A stretch of DNA of 64,000 bases from Ideonella_A intermedia_A (GTDB taxonomy: Bacteria > Pseudomonadota > Gammaproteobacteria > Burkholderiales > Burkholderiaceae_C): assembly GCA_943370175.1 (NCBI GenBank), contig CALRPU020000001.1, positions 62,001-126,000 of the forward strand. Reading direction: 5' to 3'. Below, in pieces: positions 34,707 through 44,200 of this stretch. Position numbers and translations under genes: made by a program. The number at the start of each line of letters is the position of its first letter. Positions within the stretch are counted from its first letter, which is position 1. The notes under the pieces were generated by a model. The model was not told the DNA's origin. It searched no databases and was given only the letters and a program-made list of their open reading frames with translations.

Positions 34707-36098
34707 TCATCCAGCCAGAATCACGCGCAGGCGCTGGCGTTTCTGCATCGAACCGGCTGACCATGAGGGCTGGTGCACGTTCAGCATTGACCGATAGACC
34801 GCGGAGAAGTGGAGGTGACGATGGCGCAGATCGGCGAGCCATGGCGCCACCGGACCTGCTGAACGCTGGGTCAGCCACGGGCCCATGGCCTCGGCTTCTC
34901 CTGCTGCACTGGCCAAGATGGCTGCTTCAGCGACCCGCAGGTCCTCGGGCACGGCGTGGCTCTTGTTCAAGGCCGGGTCGATCACGATGCCATGAGCTCT
35001 CGCGAAGTCGGCCATCATCAGCAACGGAATCCGCGCGTAAAGGTTGCTGATCCCGCGTCGGTTGGCCTCGATGACGCCCTGTTCTTCGTTGACGGTGAGT
35101 TCGTCCGGTCGGTACCAGCCGGACTCGACCAGCCATTGGTACTCGCGTTGCAGCAGTTCGCGGTCGAAGTGGGTGGTCTGCGACACGCCGAGGTCAAAGA
35201 GGATGTGCCAGCGTTCGTCCTCGCTGGCGAGGTAGCCACCCCCCACATCGGCGTGCGCGCCGGGCAGGAAGACTTCGCATCCCTTGCGCCCGGCGCTGGC
35301 GATGTTGGTCAGGCGGAAGTTGCTGCGGTGCTCTTCGGCAGCGACCAGGTGCACCACCTTCTCGGCGCGCCGGATGGCGTCAAGCCGCAGGTCCTGCGTG
35401 TCGTTCCCGTGGTTGCCGTTGTAGGAGGCGACCGTGTCGAACAGGCCGACGAATTTGGACACGACGGGCCCGACCTTGAAGCCCTGTCGCTCCAGCCGCT
35501 CCTTCAGCGTGCGGCCTGGGTCGTCCAGGGCGGCCCAGAGGAAGCTTCGGGCGGTGGCCGCGCCGCGGCTGAATCCGAAGCTGTCAAGGTGCACATGCAC
35601 CAGCGCCCGGCCTTGGGCCATGCCACCGATGCTGGCCAGGATCTTCCCGAAAGCCACTTCGATCTTGGCCGGGATGCCGGTCTTGCCGGTGCCCAGGGCC
35701 ATGTCCATTCGGCGGTCGTTCTTGCCGTCCTCCGTTCCGACCCCTTCGACGTAGACCGTCACATGCTCGTCCACGTCGGTCCCGCTGCAAGCCAGCACAG
35801 CCGACTCGAGCAACGCGATGTTGGTCAGGCCGGCGCAGTAGCTGCTGTCGGTGTGGAAGGTCGGTCCCAGTTCGACGTTCCGGCGGTTGTTGCCGGTGCC
35901 ATCGAAGAAGACGCTGATGCGCAGCCGCAGGTCGCGGCGGGTGTCGCGTGCCTCGCGCGGCGTTTGGCAGCCCACCACCGCATCGGCGGTGCCGGACGTT
36001 GCAGGCGCTGCGCGGGGACGATCCTGGGCCGGCAGGTCCTGGACGCGGGGCAGGCCGGCGGGGGGTGTGGCGGCGGGGTCGCTGGGGGGTGGACTCAT
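34707..36098 (-). CDS. Tle1-like (DUF2235) lipase/phospholipase A
   Basis: A 463-residue alpha/beta hydrolase of the T6SS Tle1-like catalytic family. The opening 'LRLRISVFFDGTGNNRRN' is the hallmark of DUF2235. The nucleophile elbow is GFSRG in 'DSFGFSRGAATARS'; the acid is probably in 'GLFDTVAS' and the His in 'PGAHADVGGGY'. The first 55 residues are Pro/Ala-rich. No signal peptide is present, as expected for a protein delivered by the type VI apparatus. The start is in an ATGA overlap with the upstream 67-codon gene. The open frame continues upstream into the DUF2931 B gene but that part has no lipase similarity. Confidence 0.85.
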   Translation of the reverse strand: MSPPPSDPAATPPAGLPRVQDLPAQDRPRAAPATSGTADAVVGCQTPREARDTRRDLRLRISVFFDGTGNNRRNVELGPTFHTDSSYCAGLTNIALLESAVLACSGTDVDEHVTVYVEGVGTEDGKNDRRMDMALGTGKTGIPAKIEVAFGKILASIGGMAQGRALVHVHLDSFGFSRGAATARSFLWAALDDPGRTLKERLERQGFKVGPVVSKFVGLFDTVASYNGNHGNDTQDLRLDAIRRAEKVVHLVAAEEHRSNFRLTNIASAGRKGCEVFLPGAHADVGGGYLASEDERWHILFDLGVSQTTHFDRELLQREYQWLVESGWYRPDELTVNEEQGVIEANRRGISNLYARIPLLMMADFARAHGIVIDPALNKSHAVPEDLRVAEAAILASAAGEAEAMGPWLTQRSAGPVAPWLADLRHRHLHFSAVYRSMLNVHQPSWSAGSMQKRQRLRVILAG

Positions 36099-36298
36099 CG
36101 CGTGGGCTTCGGGATCGTGCAGATGGCGTTGTCCGTGAACGGCGCGCGATGGCAACGCGCCATCCGGTCGTGCGGGCAGTGCCGGTGTCCCTTCAGCACC
36201 TGGCCTGCGCGTTGGCCGAGACGGCACTTTAGGAAGGCCGTGGCCGGCCTGCCATCGCCCAATGGTGGGGGCGCGGCGGCGGCGACCAGTGCGCCCAT
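36095..36298 (-). CDS. 67-residue Cys/His-rich small protein, unknown
   Basis: A short gene whose start overlaps the DUF2931 B stop and whose stop overlaps the lipase A start, both as ATGA. Such a double junction is unlikely by chance and supports real translation. The protein (67 aa) starts with a hydrophobic, Ala-rich stretch and then carries Cys at about 26, 42, 49 and 60 with His at 39, 41, 44 and 50 ('RHCPHDRMARCHRAPF'). This could bind zinc. I do not recognise the family; a PAAR-like spike tip was considered but the PAAR repeat is not seen. It could be an adaptor for lipase A. Confidence 0.55.
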   Translation of the reverse strand: MGALVAAAAPPPLGDGRPATAFLKCRLGQRAGQVLKGHRHCPHDRMARCHRAPFTDNAICTIPKPTR

Positions 36299-37344
36299 CA
36301 CACCTTGAACAACGTGACCTCGGTCTTGCGGAGCAGGACGCGCCGGTGGGTGTCGCGCAGCGAGACCTCGACGTGATCGGCAAGGGTTTCCAGGTGCAGC
36401 ACCAGCGGCGCGTCGGGTCGGCCGTCGCTGAGAAATCGAAAGGCCGCAAAGATCTCGGCCTCGTTGAAATGGACGTCGGCCGAGCGGCGCTCTTGGCGGT
36501 GGTTGGTCCAGTCGATCTCGATCGTGCGCGGCACGGGGCGGGTGTCACGGGGAACGCAGGGGCCGCGGGCGCCGATGTAGGCGTCTTCGCCGTTGAAGGA
36601 CCGGATGGTCATGGTGCTGGGGGCTTCGCTGCCGGTGACCCACGGGGTCCATCGGAACAGTTGGCGATAGGACTCGAAGAGGCCCTTGGGGACGCCGTGG
36701 CGTTCAAGGTGGGCGCGTTGTTCAGGGGTGAGGTCGGCTTGAACCCTGCGCTCAACGAGCTCGGACCGCGACATGGCCGCATGCGGAAACACGGAGGTCC
36801 ACTCCACGGTGGTCTCCGATCCATGGTGCGACGCCATTTCGAGGGTCTCGCCAAATGCGGTGATCCAAACGCTGACCAGACCATGCGGCGCCATGCCGAC
36901 GATCACCCCATTGAAGCGCGATTCGCGCCCGTGCCTCGGAACGTTCAAGCCTCGTTGAAACCATCCCGACATGACGTCGGTCGGCAAGGCAAAGCTGGCG
37001 ACGTAGGCGCGGTCTTCTGTCCAGGAGAACCACTTGAGGTCAAGCGACACCGGCAAGGCCTTGACCATCTCGCCAGCCACATGGGTCGACCCCCAGCGGC
37101 CCCAACCGTTGCGCGCTGTACGTTCATTGGGAACCATGGCGAACTGGCCTGATTCGAGCTGGAGGACGCCACGGATCAGGTACATCGGACATGCCTGGGG
37201 CGCGCATTCCGTTGGCAGCCAGTCGTATTTCGCGACGACACCGCGTGTTTGGTGATTCATGATGGCCAAGGGCGACACGGAAGCGGCAAGCCCCATGCCA
37301 ACGATGAGCCGACGGCGGCCCTGCATGTGACGCATGGAGATCAC
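36298..37344 (-). CDS. DUF2931-family protein B (putative Tle1 immunity protein)
   Basis: A 348-residue paralogue of protein A. A twin-arginine-like basic stretch (GRRRLIVGMGLAASVSP) suggests export. 'DWLPTECAPQACPMYLIRGV', 'FSWTEDRAYVASFALP' and 'RSFNGEDAYIGARGPC' align with protein A. The GTG at 37344 keeps both paralogues at the same length and nine bases from the upstream lipase; an ATG at 37335 is a strong alternative. It presumably protects the cell from lipase B. Divergence between A and B would let each recognise its own partner, which is inference. Confidence 0.75.
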   Translation of the reverse strand: MISMRHMQGRRRLIVGMGLAASVSPLAIMNHQTRGVVAKYDWLPTECAPQACPMYLIRGVLQLESGQFAMVPNERTARNGWGRWGSTHVAGEMVKALPVSLDLKWFSWTEDRAYVASFALPTDVMSGWFQRGLNVPRHGRESRFNGVIVGMAPHGLVSVWITAFGETLEMASHHGSETTVEWTSVFPHAAMSRSELVERRVQADLTPEQRAHLERHGVPKGLFESYRQLFRWTPWVTGSEAPSTMTIRSFNGEDAYIGARGPCVPRDTRPVPRTIEIDWTNHRQERRSADVHFNEAEIFAAFRFLSDGRPDAPLVLHLETLADHVEVSLRDTHRRVLLRKTEVTLFKV

Positions 37345-37353
37345 TGCAGGAGG

Positions 37354-38745
37354 TCAACCCGGTTGGACGATGCGTTGCCGTCGGCCTCTTGCGGGCCCGC
37401 CAGTCGTCCATTGGGGCTCGTTGGCGCCGCCGTACACGCCGTAGGCGGCGGAGAAGTGCAGGTGCCTGTTGCGCAGTGCGAAAAGCCAAGCTTGAGCGGC
37501 TGCGTTCACCCGCGGTTCAACGTTGAGCGAAGAATTCGCGTTGGGCCACGAATCAGCTTGGTTCAGGATTGATTGGACGGTGAGCAGATCCTGTGCAATC
37601 GGATGGTCCTCTTCGACTTGCGAGCCGACCGGAACCCCGTGGGCTCGGGCGAACCTGGCCATCAGGTGCAGAGGGATTCGCGCATAGACATGGCCGATGG
37701 GCTGTCGATTGGCGACGATCCTTCCATGTTCTTCATCAATCGACAGGTCTGTCGTCTGATACCAACCGGCGTCGACCAGCCATTGGCGTTCGCGTGCGAG
37801 ACGTTCTCGGTCAAGCGGAGTCGTCTTGTTCGTCAACAGGTCGAACACGATGTGGCCGCGCTCGTGGTCATTGACCGAGTAACCACCGCCGACGTCTGAA
37901 TGTGATCCTGGCAGGCTGATCTCAACGCCTCGACGTCCTGCGCTGGCGATGTTGGTCAGGCGATAGGCGCGGCGATGTTCGTCCGCGGCAATCAAATGAA
38001 CGACCCGCTCTGCCGCTTTGATCGCGTCGAGATTCAGCTCGGTGGTGTCGTCGTCATGCGTCAATCCATGCGAAGCGACGGTGTCGAACAAACCCACCAG
38101 CTTCACCACAATTTCTGAAGCAGGGTGTCCGAGTCGCCGAAGTCTTGATCGAAGGTGGTCTTCGCCTGCACCGGTGACTGCGCTGATGAAGTGGCGCGCC
38201 GCCGCCGCGCCGCGGCTGAATCCAAAAGCATCCACCTCAAGTCGCGCGAGGATGCGGCGTTGGGTGATCGAACGGACCTGCGCCGTGACTTTTTCGACGG
38301 CCGCCTCCACTTTTGCCCGAATCCCGGTGCTCCCCTTGCCCGTCACCATGTCCCGCAAGCTGTCTCCCAGCCGATCGGTCGTCCCGACCCCTTCGACGTA
38401 CACCGTGACGTGCTCGTCCACGTCCGGCCCCGGGCAGGCCAGCCCGGCGGCTTCGAGCAGCGCGATGTTGGTCTTGGCGCCGCGGTAGCTCGCATCGCGG
38501 TTGAACGATGGCCCCAGGTCGACGTTCGTCCGGTTGTTGCAGGTGCCGTCGAAGAACACGCTGACGCGCAGGCGCAGTTCGCGGCGGGTGTCCCGCTGGT
38601 CGCGGCGGGTCTGGCAGCCCACCACGGCGTGGGCGGTTCCCGAGGGCTGGCCCGGTGCGGGCGATGGCTCGCCGGGCGAGAGGTCGCGAACGCGGGTCAG
38701 GCCGGCGGGCGCCTTGGCCGCGGGGTCGCTGGGGCGGCCGGTCAT
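37354..38745 (-). CDS. Tle1-like (DUF2235) lipase/phospholipase B
   Basis: A 463-residue paralogue of lipase A. 'LRVSVFFDGTCNNRTN' opens the catalytic domain; the nucleophile is in 'DAFGFSRGAAAARHF', with 'GLFDTVASHG' and 'PGSHSDVGGGY' for the other triad residues. The start overlaps the stop of the 122-codon gene (ATGA). A longer upstream open frame to 39267 was rejected because it overlaps that gene and has no lipase similarity. No VgrG, Hcp or PAAR is encoded nearby, so delivery would depend on a type VI apparatus elsewhere in the genome. Confidence 0.85.
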   Translation of the reverse strand: MTGRPSDPAAKAPAGLTRVRDLSPGEPSPAPGQPSGTAHAVVGCQTRRDQRDTRRELRLRVSVFFDGTCNNRTNVDLGPSFNRDASYRGAKTNIALLEAAGLACPGPDVDEHVTVYVEGVGTTDRLGDSLRDMVTGKGSTGIRAKVEAAVEKVTAQVRSITQRRILARLEVDAFGFSRGAAAARHFISAVTGAGEDHLRSRLRRLGHPASEIVVKLVGLFDTVASHGLTHDDDTTELNLDAIKAAERVVHLIAADEHRRAYRLTNIASAGRRGVEISLPGSHSDVGGGYSVNDHERGHIVFDLLTNKTTPLDRERLARERQWLVDAGWYQTTDLSIDEEHGRIVANRQPIGHVYARIPLHLMARFARAHGVPVGSQVEEDHPIAQDLLTVQSILNQADSWPNANSSLNVEPRVNAAAQAWLFALRNRHLHFSAAYGVYGGANEPQWTTGGPARGRRQRIVQPG

Positions 38746-39110
38746 GGGGCGGGGACCTCCATCACATACACCGCATCGTCCTGGAACAACGCCCGTTGAA
38801 ACAGCGTCAGGCGGTCGCTTTCGGTCAGGTCGCCGCGGGTCAGCACCGGCACCGGCCAGCAGTCGGTGGACAGTGCGAAGCCGGTGCGCAACTGCAGCAC
38901 GCTGAGGTGCAGCAGCGAGTCGTCCAGTGCAAAGCCGATGCCGCAGGCAAAGCGGATGAGCTTGCGGATGCGTGCGTGCGCGGTGTGGCCCTCGTGGCGG
39001 TCCAGCAGCGCACGGTGGTCGGTTTTGAGGCGTGCCCAGACGCGTTGCAGCGTGCGGTCGCGGTGATCCTGCAGCAGCAGGTTGAACTGTTCGGCGTTGA
39101 TGGTGTTCAC
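38742..39110 (-). CDS. 122-residue protein, first gene of the lipase operon
   Basis: A small soluble, mainly helical protein starting at GTG ('NTINAEQFNLLLQDHRDRTL') and including 'RIRKLIRFACGIGFALDD'. It lacks signal or membrane segments. It precedes lipase B with a 4-bp overlap, the position where type VI adaptors or effector chaperones are often found, but I see no DUF4123 or Eag signature. The name stays hypothetical. The operon promoter should lie just upstream, in the 203-bp gap before coaX. Confidence 0.65.
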   Translation of the reverse strand: MNTINAEQFNLLLQDHRDRTLQRVWARLKTDHRALLDRHEGHTAHARIRKLIRFACGIGFALDDSLLHLSVLQLRTGFALSTDCWPVPVLTRGDLTESDRLTLFQRALFQDDAVYVMEVPAP

Positions 39111-39271
39111 TCGGGTGCAAGGCAGCGTGGTCGGAGCCGCCGGCCGCCGCGGTCGATCGCCCGGACTGGGGCGACGTGCGCAAGCGGATGGCCGCCGGGG
39201 CTTGGCCCGTCGTGCACAGCGGTGTTTGAATCGGGCGACCCGGGAGCTTAGGAAGCGCAGGCGTCACCAGC

Positions 39272-39293
39272 CATCACCCGGTGGTGGGTGATG
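39272..39293. terminator. Perfect 8-bp stem-loop after coaX
   Basis: Arms CATCACCC and GGGTGATG flank a GGTGGT loop, 21 bp beyond the coaX stop on the minus strand. It is the only strong hairpin in the gap 39111-39313 and probably ends coaX transcription before the lipase operon promoter. No T-run follows. Confidence 0.5.
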
Positions 39294-39313
39294 AGGTGGG
39301 GGGTGAGCCGCGA

Positions 39314-40084
39314 TCAGCCGCCTGCGGCGCGCTGGGCCTGCAGGGTCAGCAGCCCGTCGAAGATCAGGCTGTCGATGGTCTCGAAGCGCAGGTCGGTGAT
39401 GGCGGTCAGCTTGGGGGCGGCGCCGCCGCTCATCAGCAACACCGGGTCTTCGCCGCAGTGGTCGCGCAGTTTGCGGTGCATGCGCTCCACGGCGCCGGCC
39501 ATGGCGTTGGAGCCACCGCTCATCAGCGCGTCGCTGGTGTTGGTGGGGAAGTCGACGATTTCACCGGTGGGCACCTTCAGGCCGGCGGTGCTCATTTCCA
39601 GGGCGCGCTGCATCACGCCGAAGCCCGGCAGGATCAGCCCGCCCAGGAAGTGGCCAGTCGCGTCCATCGCGTCCACCGTCACGGCGGTGCCCACCATGAC
39701 CACCAGCGCCGGCCGCGGCGGCCCCAGGTGCAGCACGCGGTGGCGCGCGCCGATCAGGGCGACGAAGCGGTCGGGTCCCAGCCGGTTCGGGTGGTCGTAG
39801 CCGCTGGTGATGCCACCGGCGGCCTTGCTGGACACCACCCAGCGCGGCGTCAGGTCCCACAGTTCGAGCTGTTCCTCCACGCGGCGCTTGATGCCTTCGC
39901 CGGCCACCACGCAGCCCAGCATCGCGTCGGGCACGGGCAGGTCCTTCCACACCGTGTCGGCCAGGCTGTCGATGGTTTCAAGGAACACGGCGCCGTGGTG
40001 CAGCGCCTCGGCGCCCGGGGTCGGTTGGTCGTACAGGGCCCACTTCAGGCGGGTGTTGCCCACGTCGATGGCAAGGAAAGTCAT
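39314..40084 (-). CDS. coaX: Type III pantothenate kinase
   Basis: A 256-residue ASKHA-fold kinase for the first step of coenzyme A synthesis. The phosphate loop 'LAIDVGNTRLKWALYD' starts at residue 4, and 'NRLGPDRFVALIGARH', 'VGTAVTVDAMDATGHFLGG' and 'ILPGFGVMQRAL' are family-specific. The ATG at 40084 is the only sensible start. It is divergent from PPK2-IcmF, and the operator at 40174 lies 89 bp upstream, so CoA supply might share regulation with acyl-CoA use. Confidence 0.95.
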   Translation of the reverse strand: MTFLAIDVGNTRLKWALYDQPTPGAEALHHGAVFLETIDSLADTVWKDLPVPDAMLGCVVAGEGIKRRVEEQLELWDLTPRWVVSSKAAGGITSGYDHPNRLGPDRFVALIGARHRVLHLGPPRPALVVMVGTAVTVDAMDATGHFLGGLILPGFGVMQRALEMSTAGLKVPTGEIVDFPTNTSDALMSGGSNAMAGAVERMHRKLRDHCGEDPVLLMSGGAAPKLTAITDLRFETIDSLIFDGLLTLQAQRAAGG

Positions 40085-40173
40085 GCAAGGTCGGGTCGGT
40101 GCGCACGGCGCGCGGGCGAAGATTACCCCGGGCGGGCAGCACGGCCACTCGGTGCAAGCGCTACACTTCGAAG

Positions 40174-40189
40174 TTGACGTATACGTCAA
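40174..40189. promoter_or_regulatory. MerR/LiuR-type operator, copy 2
   Basis: TTGACGTATACGTCAA is a perfect 16-bp palindrome and matches the operator at 12749-12764 except in one central base. Both copies are preceded by TACACT 6-7 bp upstream, so the similarity extends beyond the core. It lies between coaX and the PPK2-IcmF genes, 58 bp before the PPK2 start codon. Confidence 0.75.
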
Positions 40190-40247
40190 TCCGCGCGGAG
40201 CGCCTCCGCGCCGGGCGTCGACGTTGTGCCCCTGGAGCGAAGTCACC

Positions 40248-41138
40248 GTGCCCAACCCCGACGCCCTGCCTTCTCCGCTCGACGACCCCTGGTCTGCCCT
40301 GGCCGCGTGGCGGGTGGCCGACGCCAAGGGCAGCGCGAAGGCGTCGGCCAAGGTCCCGGCGGCCGACGACCTGCTGTCCCGCTTCGACCCGGCCGCCAAG
40401 CCGTGCTCCCGTGGCGACAAGGCCGCCGACAAGGCGCTGGTCGAGTCCCTGGCGCGCGAGCTGGACGCCTTGCAGAACGTGTTCTACGCCGACCGCCGCT
40501 TCAAGCTGCTGGTGGTGCTGCAGGGCACCGACACCAGCGGCAAGGACGGCACGGTGCGCGGCGTGTTCGGCCAGATGAGCGCGCTGGGCGTGCACACCAT
40601 CGGCTGGAAGGCGCCCACCGAGCCCGAACGCGCGCACGATTTCCTGTGGCGCATCCACCAGCAGGTGCCCGGCGCGGGCGAAGTGATGATCTTCAACCGC
40701 AGCCACTACGAGGACGTGCTGGTGCCGCACGTCAACGGCTGGATCACGCCCGAGCAGACCCGCCAGCGCTTCGCCCACATCAACGACTTCGAGCGCATGC
40801 TGACCGAAACCGGCACGGTGGTGTGCAAGTTCCTGCTGCACATCTCGAAGGACGAACAACGCGCACGCCTGCAGGAACGCCTGGACGACCCGACCAAGCA
40901 CTGGAAGTTCGCCATGGGCGACCTCGAGGCGCGCAAGCAGTGGGACGCTTATCAACAGGCCTATGGCGCGGCGATCGCCGCCACCGGCACGCCCTGGGCC
41001 CCGTGGACCATCGTGCCGGCCGACTCGAAGACGCACCGCAACCTGATGATCGCCTTGCTGGTGCGGCAGACCCTGCAGCGGCTGGGCCTGCGCTTCCCGC
41101 CGGGCGACCCGGCGCTCGACAAGATCAAGGTGAGTTGA
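40248..41138 (+). CDS. PPK2-family polyphosphate:nucleotide phosphotransferase
   Basis: A 296-residue PPK2 kinase that transfers phosphate between polyphosphate and a nucleoside mono- or diphosphate. The Walker A-like loop GTDTSGKDGT is at 93-102, and the lid and Walker B regions 'MIFNRSHYEDVLVPHV' and 'FLLHISKDEQRARLQERLDD' are intact. The start is a GTG; no ATG lies in a suitable position. Class (AMP or ADP user) cannot be fixed by eye. It is 77 bp before icmF, so a shared transcript is likely. The perfect operator upstream suggests control by the LiuR-like protein. Confidence 0.9.
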   Translation: MPNPDALPSPLDDPWSALAAWRVADAKGSAKASAKVPAADDLLSRFDPAAKPCSRGDKAADKALVESLARELDALQNVFYADRRFKLLVVLQGTDTSGKDGTVRGVFGQMSALGVHTIGWKAPTEPERAHDFLWRIHQQVPGAGEVMIFNRSHYEDVLVPHVNGWITPEQTRQRFAHINDFERMLTETGTVVCKFLLHISKDEQRARLQERLDDPTKHWKFAMGDLEARKQWDAYQQAYGAAIAATGTPWAPWTIVPADSKTHRNLMIALLVRQTLQRLGLRFPPGDPALDKIKVS

Positions 41139-41215
41139 GGCGGGTCGCGCCCGCGTCCTGCCCCATCTCCCTGTCCCCGACAACCATTCCAACCAGACCG
41201 ATCAGGAGACCCCCC

Positions 41216-44200
41216 GTGACCGACTTGTCCGCCGAGTACAAGGCCCTGGCCAATTACCGCCCCACGCACAAGGTGCGCTTCGTCACCGCCGCCAGCCTGT
41301 TCGACGGCCACGACGCGGCCATCAACATCATGCGGCGCATCCTGCAGGGCATGGGCGCGGAGGTGATTCACCTGGGCCACAACCGCTCGGTCGACGAGGT
41401 GGTGACGGCCGCGCTGCAGGAAGACGCGCAGGGCATCGCCATCAGCAGTTACCAGGGCGGCCACGTCGAGTACTTCAAGTACATGGTCGACCTGCTGCGC
41501 CAGCGCGGCGGGGCGCACATCCAGGTGTTCGGCGGCGGCGGCGGGGTCATCGTGCCCAGCGAGATCGCCGAGCTGCAGGCCTACGGCGTGGCGCGCATCT
41601 ACAGCCCCGAAGACGGCCAACGCATGGGCCTGCAGGGCATGATCGGCGAGATGGTCATGCGCTGCGACGTGGAGTTGTCGGTGCACGCGCCAAAGTCGCT
41701 GGACGCGATCCGCGGTGCGGACGAGCCCGCCCGGCGCGCGCTGGCGCAACTCATCACCGCGCTGGAAAACGGCAAGGCCCCGGCCGACCTGAAGGCCGCC
41801 CTGGCCGAGCAGGCCGCGGCCATCCAGACGCCCGTGCTCGGCATCACCGGCACCGGCGGCGCCGGCAAGTCCAGCCTGACCGACGAGCTGATCCGCCGCC
41901 TGCGGCTGGACCAGGGCGACGCGCTGCAGATCGCGGTCGTCAGCATCGACCCCAGCCGGCGCAAGAGCGGCGGCGCGCTGCTGGGCGACCGCATCCGCAT
42001 GAACGCCATCGGCCCGTGGCAGCACGGCCCGCGCGTGTTCATGCGCAGCCTGGCCACGCGCGACTTCGGCAGCGAGATCAGCCAGGCCCTGCCCGACGTG
42101 CTGGCCGCCTGCAAGGTGGCGGGTTTCGACGTCATCGTCGTGGAGACCTCGGGCATCGGCCAGGGCGACGCCGCGATCGTGCCGCTGGTGGACGTGCCGA
42201 TGTACGTGATGACGCCCGAGTTCGGCGCGGCCAGCCAGCTCGAGAAGATCGACATGCTCGACTTCGCCGAGTTCGTGGCCATCAACAAGTTCGACCGCAA
42301 GGGCGCGGCCGATGCGCTGCGCGACGTGGCCAAGCAGGTGCAGCGCAACCAGGAAGCCTGGGGCACGCCCACCGAGGACATGCCGGTCTTCGGCACCATG
42401 GCCAGCCGCTTCAACGACGACGGCGTGACCGCGCTGTACCAGGCCTTGCTGCCGCGCCTGGTCGCCCTGGGCCTGAAGGCCGGCGAAGGCCGCCTGCCCG
42501 CCGTGGGCACACGCCACAGCACCCACCAGGTGCCCATCGTCCCCGGCGCGCGCGTGCGCTACCTGGCCGAGATCAGCGACACCGTGCGCGGCTACAAGAA
42601 GCGCGCCCGCGAACAGGCCCGCCTGGCCCGCGAGGTGCAGCAATTGCGCGAAACCGCGCGCATGCTGTTCGAGGACAAGCCCGACAAGACCAAGGCCGTC
42701 GAGGCCGTGACCGACATCGCCGTCAAGCGAGAGGCGCGCCTGGACCCGCAGGCCCGCAAGCTGCTGGCCATGTGGCCGGACATGCAGAAGGCCTACGCCG
42801 GCGACGAGTACGTGGTGAAGATCCGCGACAAGGAAATCCGCACCCGCCTGACGCACACCACGCTGTCCGGCAGCAAGGTGCGCAAGGTGGCGCTGCCGCC
42901 GTACGAGGACCACGGTGAGATCCTGAAGTGGCTGATGCTGGACAACGTGCCCGGCAGCTTCCCCTACACCGCGGGCACCTTCGCCTTCAAGCGCGAGGGC
43001 GAGGACCCCACCCGCATGTTCGCCGGCGAAGGCGACGCCTTCCGCACCAACCGCCGCTTCAAGCTGCTCAGCGAGGGCATGCCGGCCAAGCGCCTGTCCA
43101 CCGCCTTTGACTCGGTGACGCTGTACGGCCACGACCCGGCGCTGCGCCCGGACATCTACGGCAAGGTGGGCAATTCGGGCGTGAGCATCGCCACGCTGGA
43201 CGACATGAAGGTGCTGTACGGCGGCTTCGACCTGACGCACCCGGCCACCTCGGTCAGCATGACCATCAACGGCCCGGCGCCCAGCATCCTGGCGATGTTC
43301 ATGAACACCGCCATCGACCAGAACCTGGACAAGTTCCGCGCCGACAACGGTCGCGAGCCGACCGACGACGAGGCGGCGAAGGTCCGCGCCTGGACGCTGG
43401 CCAATGTGCGCGGCACCGTGCAGGCCGACATCCTGAAGGAAGACCAGGGCCAGAACACCTGCATCTTCTCGACCGAATTCAGCCTGAAGGTGATGGGCGA
43501 CATCGCCTCATACTTCGTGCACCACGACGTGCGCAATTTCTACTCGGTGAGCATCAGCGGCTACCACATCGCCGAGGCCGGCGCGAACCCGATCAGCCAG
43601 CTGGCCTTCACGTTGAGCAATGGCTTCACCTTCGTCGAGGCCTACCTGGCCCGGGGCATGCACATCGACGACTTCGCGCCCAACCTCAGCTTTTTCTTCA
43701 GCAACGGCATGGACCCGGAGTACACCGTGCTTGGCCGCGTGGCCCGCCGCATCTGGGCGGTGGCCATGCGGGACAAGTACGGCGCCAACGAACGCAGCCA
43801 GAAGCTGAAGTACCACGTGCAGACCAGCGGCCGCTCACTGCACGCCCAGGAAATCCAGTTCAACGACATCCGCACCACGCTGCAGGCGCTGATCGCGATC
43901 TACGACAACTGCAACAGCCTGCACACCAACGCCTTCGACGAGGCCATCACCACGCCGACCGAGGAAAGCGTGCGCCGCGCGATGGCCATTCAGCTGATCA
44001 TCAACCGCGAGTGGGGCCTGGCGAAGAACGAGAACCCGAACCAGGGCGCCTTCATCATCGACGAGCTGACCGAGCTGGTGGAAGAAGCGGTGCTGGCCGA
44101 GTTCGAGAAGATCGCCGAGCGCGGCGGCGTGCTGGGTGCGATGGAAACTGGCTACCAGCGCGGCAAGATCCAGGAAGAGAGCATGCACTACGAGATGCTC

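Larger units (their letters stand above)
33651..38745 (-). repeat. Tandem duplication of a 2448-bp lipase/DUF2931 gene pair
   Basis: Two units, 33651-36098 and 36298-38745, have the same layout and precisely the same lengths: a 1392-bp lipase gene, a 9-bp spacer and a 1047-bp DUF2931 gene. They are separated by a 199-bp insert carrying a 67-codon gene. The encoded proteins are clearly related but well diverged, so the duplication is old or the copies came from different sources. Confidence 0.85.

Noticed and set aside
36095..36298. Reading the 67-residue peptide as a PAAR spike-tip protein
   Set aside because: The PAAR repeats and the flanking Gly-Ser/Thr-Val-Leu pattern are not present; only a short Gly-Asp-Gly-Arg-Pro-Ala stretch is reminiscent.
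36099..36548. Upstream in-frame extension of lipase A
   Set aside because: It overlaps the 67-codon gene and the DUF2931 B gene in another frame and encodes Arg/Ser/Pro-rich sequence; the ATG at 36098 begins the lipase-like part.
38746..39267. Upstream in-frame extension of lipase B
   Set aside because: It overlaps the coupled 122-codon gene and has no lipase similarity.
40961..43240. 759-codon minus-strand open frame opposite icmF
   Set aside because: Same antisense shadow effect; no domain or ribosome site, and fully inside a well-conserved gene.
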